Assembly (NCBI GenBank): GCA_003994795.1
Contig: AP018269.1
Span: forward strand, 4,737,677 to 4,801,676
DNA length: 64,000 nucleotides
Reading direction: 5' to 3'
From: Cylindrospermum sp. NIES-4074
GTDB lineage: Bacteria > Cyanobacteriota > Cyanobacteriia > Cyanobacteriales > Nostocaceae
Shown here: one piece after another, positions 25,514 to 34,323 of the stretch
Numbering within the stretch: the first letter of the stretch is position 1
Layout: each line of letters opens with the position of its first letter
Notes under the pieces: generated by a model
What the model was told of the DNA's origin: nothing
The model's input: the letters and a program-made list of their open reading frames with translations, nothing else
Database searches by the model: none
Position numbers and translations under genes: made by a program

Positions 25514-25687
25514 TTTGCCAGATAATTTCCTAGCTCTACACAGACCGGTAGGTATTTTTGGTTAATTTCAAATGTTGGCTGCTATCCATAAGCGGGACAG
25601 TAGGAACAAAAAGATGCACTGTCAATTGATTAGATGTATACAGCAGCAAACCTTGACAATGTTCTTTCTCTATCTATCAACCTTACT

Positions 25688-25735
25688 CCTGGCAACTAGT
25701 AGTGAAATCATACTAGTTACCAGGGGTATTTTTTA
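25688..25735 (+). terminator. Rho-independent terminator
   Basis: Stem CCTGGCAACTAGTA / TACTAGTTACCAGG (one C.A mismatch, 9-nt loop) followed by GGTATTTTTTAC. It lies between the repeat protein and L,D-transpeptidase genes and likely ends the former transcript. Confidence 0.75.
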
Positions 25736-25803
25736 CTTTTTCTAGGCATTGCTAGGTTACTTGAAATCTCACAAACTTATTTATAGAAGGTTTAGTTATC
25801 AAT

Positions 25804-26355
25804 ATGTTGAAGAAAGCAGTTCAATTGTCCATTCTCATTTGTACATTTGGGATGTATTGTATTGGGGAAATATCATTAGCTGATGACCTCAACGTTGTTG
25901 TTCCTAGTTTATCTAACAATTCAGTTACTAAACCAACCAATTATATTGATAATTTAATTAATCAACCGCTTAAAATCCAAATCAGTCTTAGCCGCCGTCA
26001 GTTAACGACCTATCGAGGAAATACCCAAATCAAAAGTTATCCAATTGCAGTAGGTCGTCGGGGTTGGGAAACCCCAACTGGTAATTTCCAAGTGCTTGAG
26101 ATGTTGGAAAAGCCCACTTGGATAAACCCTTTTACAGGCAAGGCTATCTCAGGAGGACTACCTGAAAATCCTCTCGGTCACTACTGGATTGGATTTTGGA
26201 CAGACGGTCGCAATTGGATTGGCTTTCATGGTACTCCTAATCCTGAGTCAGTAGGCAAAGCCGCCTCACATGGTTGTGTTCGGATGTACGACAAGGATAT
26301 TAAGGAATTATTCCATCAGGTTAGTGTTGGCACATCAGTCACTGTGGTCAGATAA
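25804..26355 (+). CDS. L,D-transpeptidase (YkuD domain)
   Basis: A 183-aa exported protein. After a signal sequence (LSILICTFGMYCIGEIS) comes the YkuD domain with QISLSRRQLTTYRG, PIAVGRRGWETPTGNF, and the catalytic pair IGFHGTPNPESVG and ASHGCVRMYDKDI, with the nucleophilic Cys in SHGCVR. It forms 3-3 peptidoglycan cross-links or attaches proteins to the wall. The neighbouring repeat-rich exported protein could be a substrate, which is speculation. Confidence 0.92.
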   Translation: MLKKAVQLSILICTFGMYCIGEISLADDLNVVVPSLSNNSVTKPTNYIDNLINQPLKIQISLSRRQLTTYRGNTQIKSYPIAVGRRGWETPTGNFQVLEMLEKPTWINPFTGKAISGGLPENPLGHYWIGFWTDGRNWIGFHGTPNPESVGKAASHGCVRMYDKDIKELFHQVSVGTSVTVVR

Positions 26356-26387
26356 GTAGGTCAACTTAATTAAACATAAAACAAAGC

Positions 26388-26446
26388 TTCTTGTGGGGTG
26401 GGCGTCTCGCCCGCCCAAAACAGGCGAGACGCCTGTTCTACAAGAA
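26388..26446. repeat. Long GC-rich inverted repeat
   Basis: Arms TTCTTGTGGGGTGGGCGTCT and (inverted) TTCTTGTAGAACAGGCGTCT pair over about 24 bp around the loop CGCCCAAAACA. It is a typical dispersed GGCGTCTCGCC repeat of Nostoc. It follows the L,D-transpeptidase gene and may also act as a terminator. Confidence 0.7.
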
Positions 26447-26567
26447 AAACATAATGCACTATTTTAGCTGTGTCACGCCACTACATCTTACTGAGGTAAT
26501 CTACTCGCTAATGACTATCGATCGCAACTGCGTAATATGAAGAAGGTATTTAAACCAGGATTTAAGC

Positions 26568-27527
26568 ATGGAAAAACGACGCTTGGGTACATCAACCGTG
26601 CAAATCACACCCATCCTGATGGGAACTTGGCAAGCCGGAAAAAAAATGTGGGTGGGAATTGAGGATGCTGACTCCATTAAAACTATCCGCGCAGCTTATG
26701 AAGCTGGAATTACAACAATTGATACTGCTGAAGTTTATGGTGAGGGGCACTCTGAGCAGATTGTAGCTGAAGCTGTAGCTGATGTGCGCGATCGCATACA
26801 GTATGCCACAAAGGTTTTCGCTAATCATCTCAAATATCAGCAAGTGCTTGAGGCTTGCGATCGCTCTTTGAAAAACCTCAAAACCGACTATATCGACCTC
26901 TACCAAATTCATTGGCCCTCCGGTGCTTTTAATAGCGACATCGTACCCATTGAGGAAACTATGCGCGCGTTGAATCACCTGAAAGAGCAAGGAAAAATTC
27001 TGGCAATTGGGGTTTCTAACTTTTCTCGCACACAACTGGCTGAAGCTTCACAATATGGACGGATTGACAGTCTACAGCCACCCTATTCTTTATTCTGGCG
27101 GCAGGTGGAAAAGGAGGCAATGCCTTATTGCATCGACAACAATATTTCTATCCTCGCCTATTCACCTTTAGCACAAGGATTACTCACTGGTAAATTTGCT
27201 CCTGGGCATAAATTTGATCCAGCAGATAACCGTGCTAAAAATAAGCTATTTCAAGGGGAAAACTTTGAACGTGCCCAACAAGCTTTAGACAAACTGCGTC
27301 CCATTAGCGATCGCCATAATTGTACTTTAGCTCAGTTGGCACTGGCCTGGTTAATCGCTCAACCTCAAACAAATGCGATCGCCGGAGCGCGTTATCCTGA
27401 ACAAGCAATAGCTAACGCAAAAGCCGCCGAAGTTAAACTTTCTGCTGAAGAATTAGCAGAAATTGATACTATCGGCCGCATTGTCACAGACCATCTTGAT
27501 GACAACTCGGTGATGTGGAATTGGTAA
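26568..27527 (+). CDS. Aldo/keto reductase
   Basis: A 319-aa NADPH-dependent oxidoreductase of the AKR fold. The catalytic tetrad is visible: Asp and Tyr in TIDTAEVYGEGHSE, Lys in QYATKVF, His in LYQIHWP. The conserved GVSNFS and cofactor-binding SPLAQGLLTGKF and AGARYPEQ follow. The physiological substrate is unknown. ATG at 26568 gives the standard length. Confidence 0.93.
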   Translation: MEKRRLGTSTVQITPILMGTWQAGKKMWVGIEDADSIKTIRAAYEAGITTIDTAEVYGEGHSEQIVAEAVADVRDRIQYATKVFANHLKYQQVLEACDRSLKNLKTDYIDLYQIHWPSGAFNSDIVPIEETMRALNHLKEQGKILAIGVSNFSRTQLAEASQYGRIDSLQPPYSLFWRQVEKEAMPYCIDNNISILAYSPLAQGLLTGKFAPGHKFDPADNRAKNKLFQGENFERAQQALDKLRPISDRHNCTLAQLALAWLIAQPQTNAIAGARYPEQAIANAKAAEVKLSAEELAEIDTIGRIVTDHLDDNSVMWNW

Positions 27528-28024
27528 TAATATAGTTTGATTCCCCAAACCTGCCTATTTCTAGGGAATGGGGATCAACGCTTCTGGTTTTCAGGCAATA
27601 TATATTGCCCAATTCTACAAAACATCAACTTTCGTAAACAAATGATTTCACTCCAATTGGCGAGTGATAAATTAAATAGTAGGACACCAAACAAACCAAA
27701 CCCAATGGGCAAATGACACAGTGTCCCCCGTCATCAGGCCCAAGTAAGGATCAGCATATAACTGTTGCAGTGGCAATCAAGCCGAATCTCTCAGGCCAAG
27801 CCAAATCCCAAAGCGGAAAAACGCCAAAATGCTGAACTTGCTCGTTGTGATATCCACCCTAGTTAATGACCTTGCATTACTTAATTATCTTTAACAAATT
27901 GCAACCCGTAAAACTCTAAAACCTGGCCAATCCTGACCAGGTTTTGTAATTTATATGATAATTATGACAATTTTCCAGCACCACTTAAAATAGGATAGTC
28001 AAATATTTTGCTGGGGGATTTTCA
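27528..28024. other. Non-coding spacer with a terminator hairpin, candidate small RNA region
   Basis: About 500 bp without a supported frame. A GATTCCCC/GGGGATC hairpin (27539-27575) follows the AKR gene. GGACAC (27682) and GTGTCC (27720) can pair. Then a GC-richer tract (27720-27840) ends, after an AT-rich stretch, at a perfect 9-bp hairpin AAAACCTGG/CCAGGTTTT (27918-27945). The composition suggests a stable RNA ending near 27946, but I cannot assign a family. Confidence 0.4.
27918..27945 (+). terminator. Perfect 9-bp terminator-like hairpin
   Basis: Arms AAAACCTGG and CCAGGTTTT around a 10-nt loop. It has no gene within 390 bp upstream on the plus strand, so it may end an unannotated transcript. 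Confidence 0.55.
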
Positions 28025-28738
28025 ATGAAAAATTATATTCTTTTGCATAAACTGACTACGGCTATTATCATAGCTACTCTTGCTATTTCTTGTCAGGCAG
28101 CTGTTAAAAAAGGAAGAGAGCAAGCAAAAGCTGCTGACAAGCCGAAGTCAGAAACAAATATTTCCTACGGTGATTTAATCATTAAAGAACAATCAGATTA
28201 TCTCATGATTCCCGTTTATCTTGCAGATCAGGAGCAAGATAAGCGAAGTGATTGGAATTTTTCAGATTATGAAAAAAGAGAAATTAAAATAGTAAATATA
28301 GTATTTTATCATAAGCAAAAGACTGACACTCATATTTTCTTAAATAAGAAGGCAATTATCAAGTCCTTCGATTTATTGGAAACTAAAACAGCAGGTAAGC
28401 CGCCCACAAGATTTTGGTTATATAAAATTATTGACCAAAATACAAACCAAGATCAAGAACTCGATAGTGCAGATGCCATAATTGGCTATCTTTCTGATTT
28501 ATCAGGCAAAAATCTCCAGCAAATCACCCCTAATAATACCCAAATTATCAATTGGGTGATTATTCCCAGTCAAAACGCAATTTTACTCAAAATTGTTAAA
28601 GACTCTGATAATGACAAGAAATTCACAGCAGCAGACAAAACAAACTTTTTGAGGGTGAATCTTGATAAACCGGGTATAGGAACTGAGATTATTAGCGAGC
28701 AGATAGAACAGCAACTTAAGTCATACGTGAGTAAATAG
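28025..28738 (+). CDS. Putative lipoprotein of unknown function
   Basis: A 237-aa protein with a lipoprotein signal (TTAIIIATLAISC lipobox, Cys ~24). The rest is soluble, Lys/Asp-rich with KDSDNDKKFTAADK, a calcium-loop-like DxDxD segment. No family recognised. It converges on hetF, 13 bp away. Confidence 0.75.
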   Translation: MKNYILLHKLTTAIIIATLAISCQAAVKKGREQAKAADKPKSETNISYGDLIIKEQSDYLMIPVYLADQEQDKRSDWNFSDYEKREIKIVNIVFYHKQKTDTHIFLNKKAIIKSFDLLETKTAGKPPTRFWLYKIIDQNTNQDQELDSADAIIGYLSDLSGKNLQQITPNNTQIINWVIIPSQNAILLKIVKDSDNDKKFTAADKTNFLRVNLDKPGIGTEIISEQIEQQLKSYVSK

Positions 28739-28751
28739 AAAAGTTCATTGT

Positions 28752-31307
28752 TCACAATTCCTCACTACGTTCTTGGAGAAGCGATCGCCAATCTGTAATA
28801 GCCTGTTCTGTCCATAGCCAATTGTGAGCCAATTTCTCTACCTGGAAATTCGCTGGCTCATTCTTAATCACCAATTGCCGCAGCTTAATCGCTTCACTAA
28901 TATATTGCGATCGCTTGGCAGCAGATTGCTGAGTAGTATTTGCAGACCTATATAAACCTAAGGCTAACCCTGCATAGGAAGTTAAAGCCTCAGCGGGTGC
29001 GATCGCTTGAGCAGATACTACAGCATTAGCAGCTACAGTCTGGGGTTTGAGAGCTAAATTTAAAGCCTTGAACCAAGAATCATTTGCCCGATTAAGATTG
29101 CCTTCTGCGTAGTAGGCAAATCCTAAAGCATTGTTATACTCCAGAGAACTTGGCTTGTCTCTCACAGCAGTTTCCCAGTAACGACGGGCATCATCAATAC
29201 TATATTTTTTGTCTCCTGTTTGCACAAACTGCCAAGCCAAACGCCCCCGGAGAAAGTTGACAGCCGGGTCATCGGCTTGCTTGTTTATAGCCACATCCAA
29301 CGCAGTTTGAGCCGATGCCAGTGCGCCCCGGTTAAGTAATTCTTCCACAGCCACCAGTCCATCTGGCAAGTCCCCCTGGCTCATTTTTTCGGTGGCGATC
29401 GCCGTGACAATTCCCGTTGCTGCTGTCTTTAAGTCAATAGGTGGTTGAGGTCGCTTGGCAAAACTCTGGGTAGGAATTTGCGGAATATTATTAGATAGCG
29501 CCGTCCACGGGTGATTTTGCCACCACCAACTTACACCGATTAGCGCGGCGATCGCACTCACTCCCACAAAGCCCATAATTGGCCACCTCTGGCCTTGGTG
29601 GCGATCTTGCACCGACATTGGCGGTGAGGTTGGCAGTTGGGCATTTTCCTTAGTTTCTAGAAACTCCCCAGCCGTCTGATTTATTAGTGTGGGAACTTCT
29701 CTTTTCACCTCTTCCAAAGCAGCCATTTCCTCAGCAGTCTGCCTTTCTAGCAAACTATTTTCCCCTGACCTTTGCACCAGTTCCGCCATCATTGGGGGTT
29801 GTTCAGCCGTCGCTGTTTGGTTATTTAGCTCGCGAAACAAACCTGCAACTATGTCACTATCTTCATCATAGCTAGGGTCATCGTACTCAATTTCATCCAC
29901 AACATCGCCCCAAGTATCTTCCCCTAGCCAGTCCATCTCAGCAGCATCTTGTGTCAAACCAGAGAGAATCTCTTCATTCTCTTCCATATAAGGCATCTCC
30001 CGATCATCTGCCACAGCGGAGTACATCGACCTGGAATATGACCGCAATTGTGGGTGATACTCATTCAGGAATTCCACACTTTTAGCTGAGTTATTTTCTG
30101 GGCTAAGAAACCCGTCAAATTCCCGTTGGATATATAAAATCGGTAACGCCCAGTACATCTGGTGAGAACCATAAGCAGAAATTAAGCCCTGACGCACCCG
30201 ACTGACACATAAATCCAAGGGATATCCTTGACTCAAATTGCGGTAAAACAATTGTGTGAGCGTTAGTGCCACTTCATCAGGAATCCGTTCTGACATCGCC
30301 AAAACGCTTCTGAGTCCCCGTTTTACTAGGCTTTCCGTGAGGTTGCGTTCTCCTGAGTCCCCACCTGCATGAGATTTAGCTGAGTATGCCCCCAAGCAGG
30401 AGTTAAACACAGCCATTTGGATATTATTGTTGACCAACAAGCCGGCTAAATCGTCTCCACTCAGAGTTTCCGTTAAGCCAGTTCTGCGACTAACCAAATA
30501 AATTTCGCCGCCATTTGGGCCTGAGTTGCTATGCCCAGAATAGTGCAGAATGTGGAATCGTCCTTGTTCCAAGGCTTGGGTTAATTCTTCTCTTCCTGGT
30601 TGGTCTAGGATGGTAAGTTCAATTTCTGGGAGATGAGGGGCTTTTTCTCCATTTCGTGGTATTTGCCGATGCAGTTCTGCTTGCAGGTTAATCGCTTCTT
30701 GTTTTTGCAAGTCAAGACGCACTTGATCGGTGGGGGAAGCAATCACCATCAATACTTTCACCCCACCTGCTTCTTGTATGGGGATATTGTTTGATGGTAA
30801 ACGTGATGCTGTCAGCACTCCACTTTGGCTGCGGGAAAAAGCGATATAAGGGCCAGTAGCTAGGGGGCGATCGCCTGCGTGCATCACTTCCCACGGCAGT
30901 CGCGCTAACCGAGTATCTTTGAGTCCCAAACGCAAGCGGAGAACCTGTTGTTGGTTCTGGGCAATACCTTGGGCAGTAATCCAACTATCTCTGAGAGTGC
31001 CCTGAAACAGTGCGTTATAAAATTGCTGACCCAACGCTACCAAGTTAACAGAGTTTCTGGCGATGTCGCTTTCGCGCCCGCCAAAGGCGTTCGGCCCTGC
31101 CGTGCCGGAGGCGATCGCATCTCCCTGCAACACCGACTTCAATGGGTCATTCATCAAATGTCCAGCAGCAGCAAGCCACTCAGCTACAGGCCAAGTCACT
31201 AGTTCTTCTGCTAAAGGCACCCCAGGAGCGACTTGTTCAGTTCGCACCAAAAAGTCATTTTGCCCTACAGGGGTTACGGAAATGTGAAATTCCACCAACA
31301 TCGCCAT
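28752..31307 (-). CDS. hetF: HetF-type CHAT protease with TPRs
   Basis: An 851-aa protein. The N terminus (FHISVTPVGQNDFLVRTEQVAPGVPLAEELVTWPV) matches the HetF family. The CHAT (caspase-like) domain spans ~130-400, with catalytic His259 in HYSGHS and Cys304 in FNSCLGA. An acidic linker, one membrane helix (~573-595) and TPR-type repeats (~650-830) follow. HetF is required for heterocyst differentiation and normal cell size in Nostoc, probably by proteolysis involving PatU3. The name is supported by the divergent NsiR1 array upstream, the same arrangement as in Nostoc PCC 7120. Residues ~64-84 are encoded by a GC-rich dispersed repeat and may be an in-frame insertion. Confidence 0.85.
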   Translation of the reverse strand: MAMLVEFHISVTPVGQNDFLVRTEQVAPGVPLAEELVTWPVAEWLAAAGHLMNDPLKSVLQGDAIASGTAGPNAFGGRESDIARNSVNLVALGQQFYNALFQGTLRDSWITAQGIAQNQQQVLRLRLGLKDTRLARLPWEVMHAGDRPLATGPYIAFSRSQSGVLTASRLPSNNIPIQEAGGVKVLMVIASPTDQVRLDLQKQEAINLQAELHRQIPRNGEKAPHLPEIELTILDQPGREELTQALEQGRFHILHYSGHSNSGPNGGEIYLVSRRTGLTETLSGDDLAGLLVNNNIQMAVFNSCLGAYSAKSHAGGDSGERNLTESLVKRGLRSVLAMSERIPDEVALTLTQLFYRNLSQGYPLDLCVSRVRQGLISAYGSHQMYWALPILYIQREFDGFLSPENNSAKSVEFLNEYHPQLRSYSRSMYSAVADDREMPYMEENEEILSGLTQDAAEMDWLGEDTWGDVVDEIEYDDPSYDEDSDIVAGLFRELNNQTATAEQPPMMAELVQRSGENSLLERQTAEEMAALEEVKREVPTLINQTAGEFLETKENAQLPTSPPMSVQDRHQGQRWPIMGFVGVSAIAALIGVSWWWQNHPWTALSNNIPQIPTQSFAKRPQPPIDLKTAATGIVTAIATEKMSQGDLPDGLVAVEELLNRGALASAQTALDVAINKQADDPAVNFLRGRLAWQFVQTGDKKYSIDDARRYWETAVRDKPSSLEYNNALGFAYYAEGNLNRANDSWFKALNLALKPQTVAANAVVSAQAIAPAEALTSYAGLALGLYRSANTTQQSAAKRSQYISEAIKLRQLVIKNEPANFQVEKLAHNWLWTEQAITDWRSLLQERSEEL

Positions 31308-32352
31308 TTATCAACACTTCCAGTCATTTTATTTGGCTTAATGCTCAATTAATGCTCAGTTACTCTGATTTCCCCCAATTTGAGCATTACTCATAGTACA
31401 CTTGCACTATTTAAAATCCTGCTCAACTAATGCTTATTTATTTTAGCTTGACATCATTAATTGCTCTAACTCAGCTATATATGCTGACTGTAAACCTTAG
31501 TGAAATGTGCCACGAACACAAGTCATTACCCAGATGTACAAGGTTAAATGTATGTCTGAGTGAAACTTGTTTTACTGATCACAATCTGCCCGTGGCGATG
31601 GTGCGTATGTTGTCAATAGCGAAGCTATCTTCGACGTTAGGACGTGCTTTTGGCACGGTTCAACCATGCTTTTAGGATGGTTGGGCAACAGCACCCGCTC
31701 CCGCGATGGCTCTGAAGCCGCCGGAGGCGATGGTGCGTATGTTGCCAAGGCTTGCTGTATCCAGCAAGCCTTCACCGTGCTTTTGGCACGGTTCAACCAT
31801 GCTTTTAGGATGGTTGGGCAACAGCACCCGCGTAGCGATCGCCTACACTCAAATATACAAGGTGAGTTGTCAACCTAGTCAAATTCTTCTTTGCTGATCT
31901 ATAAAATATAAATCATTGTTTTCTAGGCTATCAAGCAGGAGTTAAAGATTGCCAGCAATTTCTATTCTTTTCCCAAATCAACCGATAAATTGTCTGATAA
32001 TCTAGGAAATAGACTACAATTATCCAAATAAAAACCCAAGTACAGCGCGTGTTAGCAGACTACTAGTTATATTACAGCTTAAGTCAAATTTAATATTTGC
32101 ATAAATTTAACCACGTTGTTTTTTTCAATTAATGAACGTGATATTTTTATGAATCTCGATATGGGTGGATAAAGTCAGATTGTTAACTTGCATAAGTTTT
32201 GCGGCGCAGCTTAACTTACTATTTTCTCAAATTTTCTGAGGATTTAGAATGCTGTACTAACATCAAATCAAGATAAACAGAAAAATTACTGGAAGCATTA
32301 GATAACTTATTGGCTTTGCGTTTATACCCTTCTAATATCTCCGACAACTTTA
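31308..32352. other. hetF upstream region
   Basis: About 1 kb between hetF and the first sRNA promoter; no protein gene is supported. It includes a repeat cluster at 31592-31850 and AT-rich DNA elsewhere. The hetF promoter and a long 5' leader should lie here; the first sRNA copy would then run antisense to or just beyond that leader. Confidence 0.55.
31592..31850. repeat. Duplicated HIP-rich repeat block
   Basis: Two 56-bp copies starting CGTGCTTTTGGCACGGTTCA and ending GGCAACAGCACCCGC lie at 31643-31698 and 31776-31831. Each is preceded by GGCGATGGTGCGTATGTTG. A GCGATCGC site ends the block. Confidence 0.8.
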
Positions 32353-32384
32353 TCCGGATTAGATTGCTGACCCGTAGAACAAAT

Positions 32385-32447
32385 TATTGGTAGATGCACC
32401 TTGATCTTCAACTCCCCTGGTTGGCTAACACCCATCAGGGGTTTTTT
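32385..32447 (+). ncRNA. nsiR1: NsiR1-like sRNA, copy 0 (nearest hetF)
   Basis: A diverged copy with GGTAGATGCACCTTGAT, then a terminator stem CTCCCCTG/CAGGGG and TTTTTT. TCCGGA (32353-32358) lies exactly 32 nt upstream of the core start, as in all other copies. It is separated from the main array by ~660 bp that contain a gene remnant. Confidence 0.75.
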
Positions 32448-32461
32448 GTTGTTGCACACCA

Positions 32462-32902
32462 CAACAACTGCTGACCCAAGATTTCTTTAACTCCAAATGT
32501 GATTTTTCTCGCTTATCTTATTATCGACAAACCCGCCAAATATTCTCAAATGCTGAAATTATTGGGTATGTACCACCAATCTCAGCTTGGATGGTTTTCA
32601 ATGATAGCTATGCTCGTGGTATACTTGATTGCCAGTTACAAGGCGTTTATGAGACTTCTAAAATTTTTGACACAATATATGATTTCTCATATCCTTCGGA
32701 AATAACTATAAGAACTGATAATACTTATGATGGTAGCCATTATTACCCGGTTGTGTACGACCAAATAGCAAAAGTTCTTGAGGGAGATAAATCTAGTTTT
32801 GGAATTCGCATCAATCAATATACTTTAAATGAATATCAGCAGTTTTATAGAAGTCAGCTAAAAGAGTTCTTGCTAAATAAAGGTGAAGGAGAACGGTGGT
32901 AA
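32462..32902 (+). pseudogene. 5'-truncated gene fragment, SGNH/DUF1574-like C terminus
   Basis: The plus frame stays open from the copy-0 terminator to TAA at 32902 without an early start codon. It encodes QQLLTQDFFNSK, then SAWMVFNDSYARGILDC, TIRTDNTYDGSHYYPVVY and NEYQQFYRSQLKEFLLNKG. The DGSHY context resembles the last part of SGNH-hydrolase-like proteins of cell-surface polysaccharide loci. The first in-frame ATG is at 32591 (103 aa), but codon use and protein-like sequence extend upstream of it, so it is read as the tail of a lost gene. Confidence 0.5.
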
Positions 32903-32919
32903 GTTGTTCGCCATTTAAT

Positions 32920-33005
32920 TTGCATTAATCGGGTGGGCTGTCCGGCCCAACGCCACTTGCTACAACCGGGGAAACCCCGGCAACGCAGTGGCTCCCCCAC
33001 AAGAG
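32920..33005. repeat. GC-rich palindromic repeat
   Basis: Contains GGGCTGTCCGGCCC, then CCGGGGAAACCCCGG and CAACGCCACTTG/CAACGCAGTGG, an imperfect nested palindrome of the Nostoc dispersed type, between the gene remnant and the sRNA array. Confidence 0.6.
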
Positions 33006-33110
33006 TTTTAGTTAATTTGAGTATGCAAATTATATATGTTTTAGCTTAAGTAACTTCCCTAATGTTTTGGTGAATTTATCCGGAGCATGGTAATTAGACT
33101 GAGAACATTT

Positions 33111-33175
33111 AATTAGTAGATGCACCCTGATAACTAAACTCCCCTGGTTGGTTAATACCGACTGGGGTTTTTTTT
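33111..33175 (+). ncRNA. nsiR1: NsiR1-like sRNA, copy 1
   Basis: Core begins AATTAGTAGATGCACCCTGA and ends in the terminator CTCCCCTGGTTGG..CGACTGGGG with 8 T. TCCGGA at 33079-33084, 32 nt upstream. NsiR1 is a ~60-nt nitrogen-stress-induced, HetR-dependent RNA expressed in prospective heterocysts; it is encoded in tandem copies upstream of hetF in Nostoc PCC 7120. Confidence 0.85.
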
Positions 33176-33246
33176 GACTAGTAAACAGCAACAGCTGCAA
33201 CAGGTGCAAATTGATCCGGAGCATGGTAATTAGACTGAGAACATTT

Positions 33247-33311
33247 AATTAGTAGATGCACCCTGATAACTAAACTCCCCTGGTTGGTTAATACCGACTG
33301 GGGTTTTTTTT
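33247..33311 (+). ncRNA. nsiR1: NsiR1-like sRNA, copy 2
   Basis: Identical in core to copy 1; TCCGGA at 33215-33220 (32 nt upstream). Unit length to the next copy is 136 bp. Confidence 0.85.
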
Positions 33312-33382
33312 GACTAGTAAACAGCAACAGCTGCAACAGGTGCAAATTGATCCGGAGCATGGTAATTAGACTGAGAACATTT

Positions 33383-33447
33383 AATTAGTAGATGCACCCT
33401 GATAACTAAACTCCCCTGGTTGGTTAATACCGACTGGGTTTTTTTTT
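33383..33447 (+). ncRNA. nsiR1: NsiR1-like sRNA, copy 3
   Basis: Same core; the terminator 3' arm has GGG instead of GGGG followed by 9 T, slightly weakening the stem. TCCGGA at 33351-33356. Confidence 0.85.
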
Positions 33448-33518
33448 GACTAGTAAACAGCAACAGCTGCAACAGGTGCAAATTGATCCGGAGCATGGTA
33501 ATTAGACTGAGAACATTT

Positions 33519-33584
33519 AATTAGTAGATGCACCCTGATAACTAAACTCCCCTGGTTGGTTAATACCGACTGGGGTTTTTTTTT
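33519..33584 (+). ncRNA. nsiR1: NsiR1-like sRNA, copy 4
   Basis: Same core with a 9-T tail. TCCGGA at 33487-33492. Confidence 0.85.
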
Positions 33585-33655
33585 GACTAGTAAACAGCAA
33601 CAGCTGCAACAGGTGCAAATTTATCCGGAGCATGGTAATTAGACTGAGAACATTT

Positions 33656-33721
33656 AATTAGTAGATGCACCCTGATAACTAAACTCCCCTGGTTGGCTAA
33701 CACCGACTGGGGGTTTTTTTT
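33656..33721 (+). ncRNA. nsiR1: NsiR1-like sRNA, copy 5
   Basis: Loop changed to GGTTGGCTAACACC and stem GGGGG; TCCGGA at 33624-33629. Confidence 0.85.
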
Positions 33722-33783
33722 GACTAGTAAACAGCAACAGGTGCAAATTGATCCGGAGCATGGTAATTAGACTGAGAACATTT

Positions 33784-33848
33784 AATTGGTAGATGCACCC
33801 TGATAACTAAACTCCCCTGGTTGGTTAACACCGACTGGGGTTTTTTTT
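33784..33848 (+). ncRNA. nsiR1: NsiR1-like sRNA, copy 6
   Basis: Core starts AATTGGTAGATG. TCCGGA at 33752-33757. The unit before it is shorter (128 bp) through loss of one ACAGCTGCA segment in the spacer. Confidence 0.85.
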
Positions 33849-33919
33849 GCTTGATACTACTATACAGCACCTATAATCACAAAAATGTCCGGAATGCACT
33901 GCTGATTTGGAGAACATTT

Positions 33920-33984
33920 AATTGGTAGATGCACCCTGATAACTAAACTCCCCTGGTTGGTTAACACCGACTGGGGTTTTTTTT
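33920..33984 (+). ncRNA. nsiR1: NsiR1-like sRNA, copy 7
   Basis: Core as copy 6, but the spacer is a different sequence (CTACTATACAGCACC type). TCCGGA at 33888-33893, still 32 nt upstream. Confidence 0.85.
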
Positions 33985-34055
33985 GCTTGACACTACTATA
34001 CAGCACCTATAATCACAAAAATGTCCGGAATGCACTGCTGATTTGGAGAACAATT

Positions 34056-34121
34056 AATTTAGTAGATGCACCCTGATTGCTAACTCCTCTGGCTGGCTAA
34101 CACCGACTGGGGGATTTTTTT
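34056..34121 (+). ncRNA. nsiR1: NsiR1-like sRNA, copy 8 (diverged)
   Basis: Shares the copy-7 spacer, but the core diverges: ATTGCTAACTCCTCTGGCTGG, with an A before the T-run. The stem has a changed base pair. TCCGGA at 34024-34029. Confidence 0.8.
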
Positions 34122-34191
34122 GTTTGTACCACAATTTAGCAATCATTGTCACAAGTTTATCCGGAAGATGGTGGTTGAACTTAGAACAATT

Positions 34192-34255
34192 AATTTAGTA
34201 GATGCACCCTGATAACTAACTCCCCTGGTTGGCTAATACCGACTGGGGGTTTTTT
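34192..34255 (+). ncRNA. nsiR1: NsiR1-like sRNA, copy 9
   Basis: Core AATTTAGTAGATGCACCCTG with terminator CTCCCCTGGTTGG/CGACTGGGGG and 6 T. TCCGGA at 34160-34165; the rest of the promoter is unlike copies 1-6. Confidence 0.83.
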
Positions 34256-34323
34256 ATTAAAAAAATAACTACCGACCTTAGGGAAAATTCATCCGGAGGA
34301 CTAGGTTGCACCTGAGAACATTT

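Noticed and set aside
25063-25565. Long frames antisense to or overlapping the Thr/Pro repeat gene
   Set aside because: They are by-products of the repeat DNA; only the frame with signal peptide and ribosome site is supported.
33030-33496. Three near-identical 60-64-codon minus-strand frames (MLRINLHLLQ start)
   Set aside because: They are the reverse strand of the sRNA units and repeat with the array; no ribosome site or protein features.
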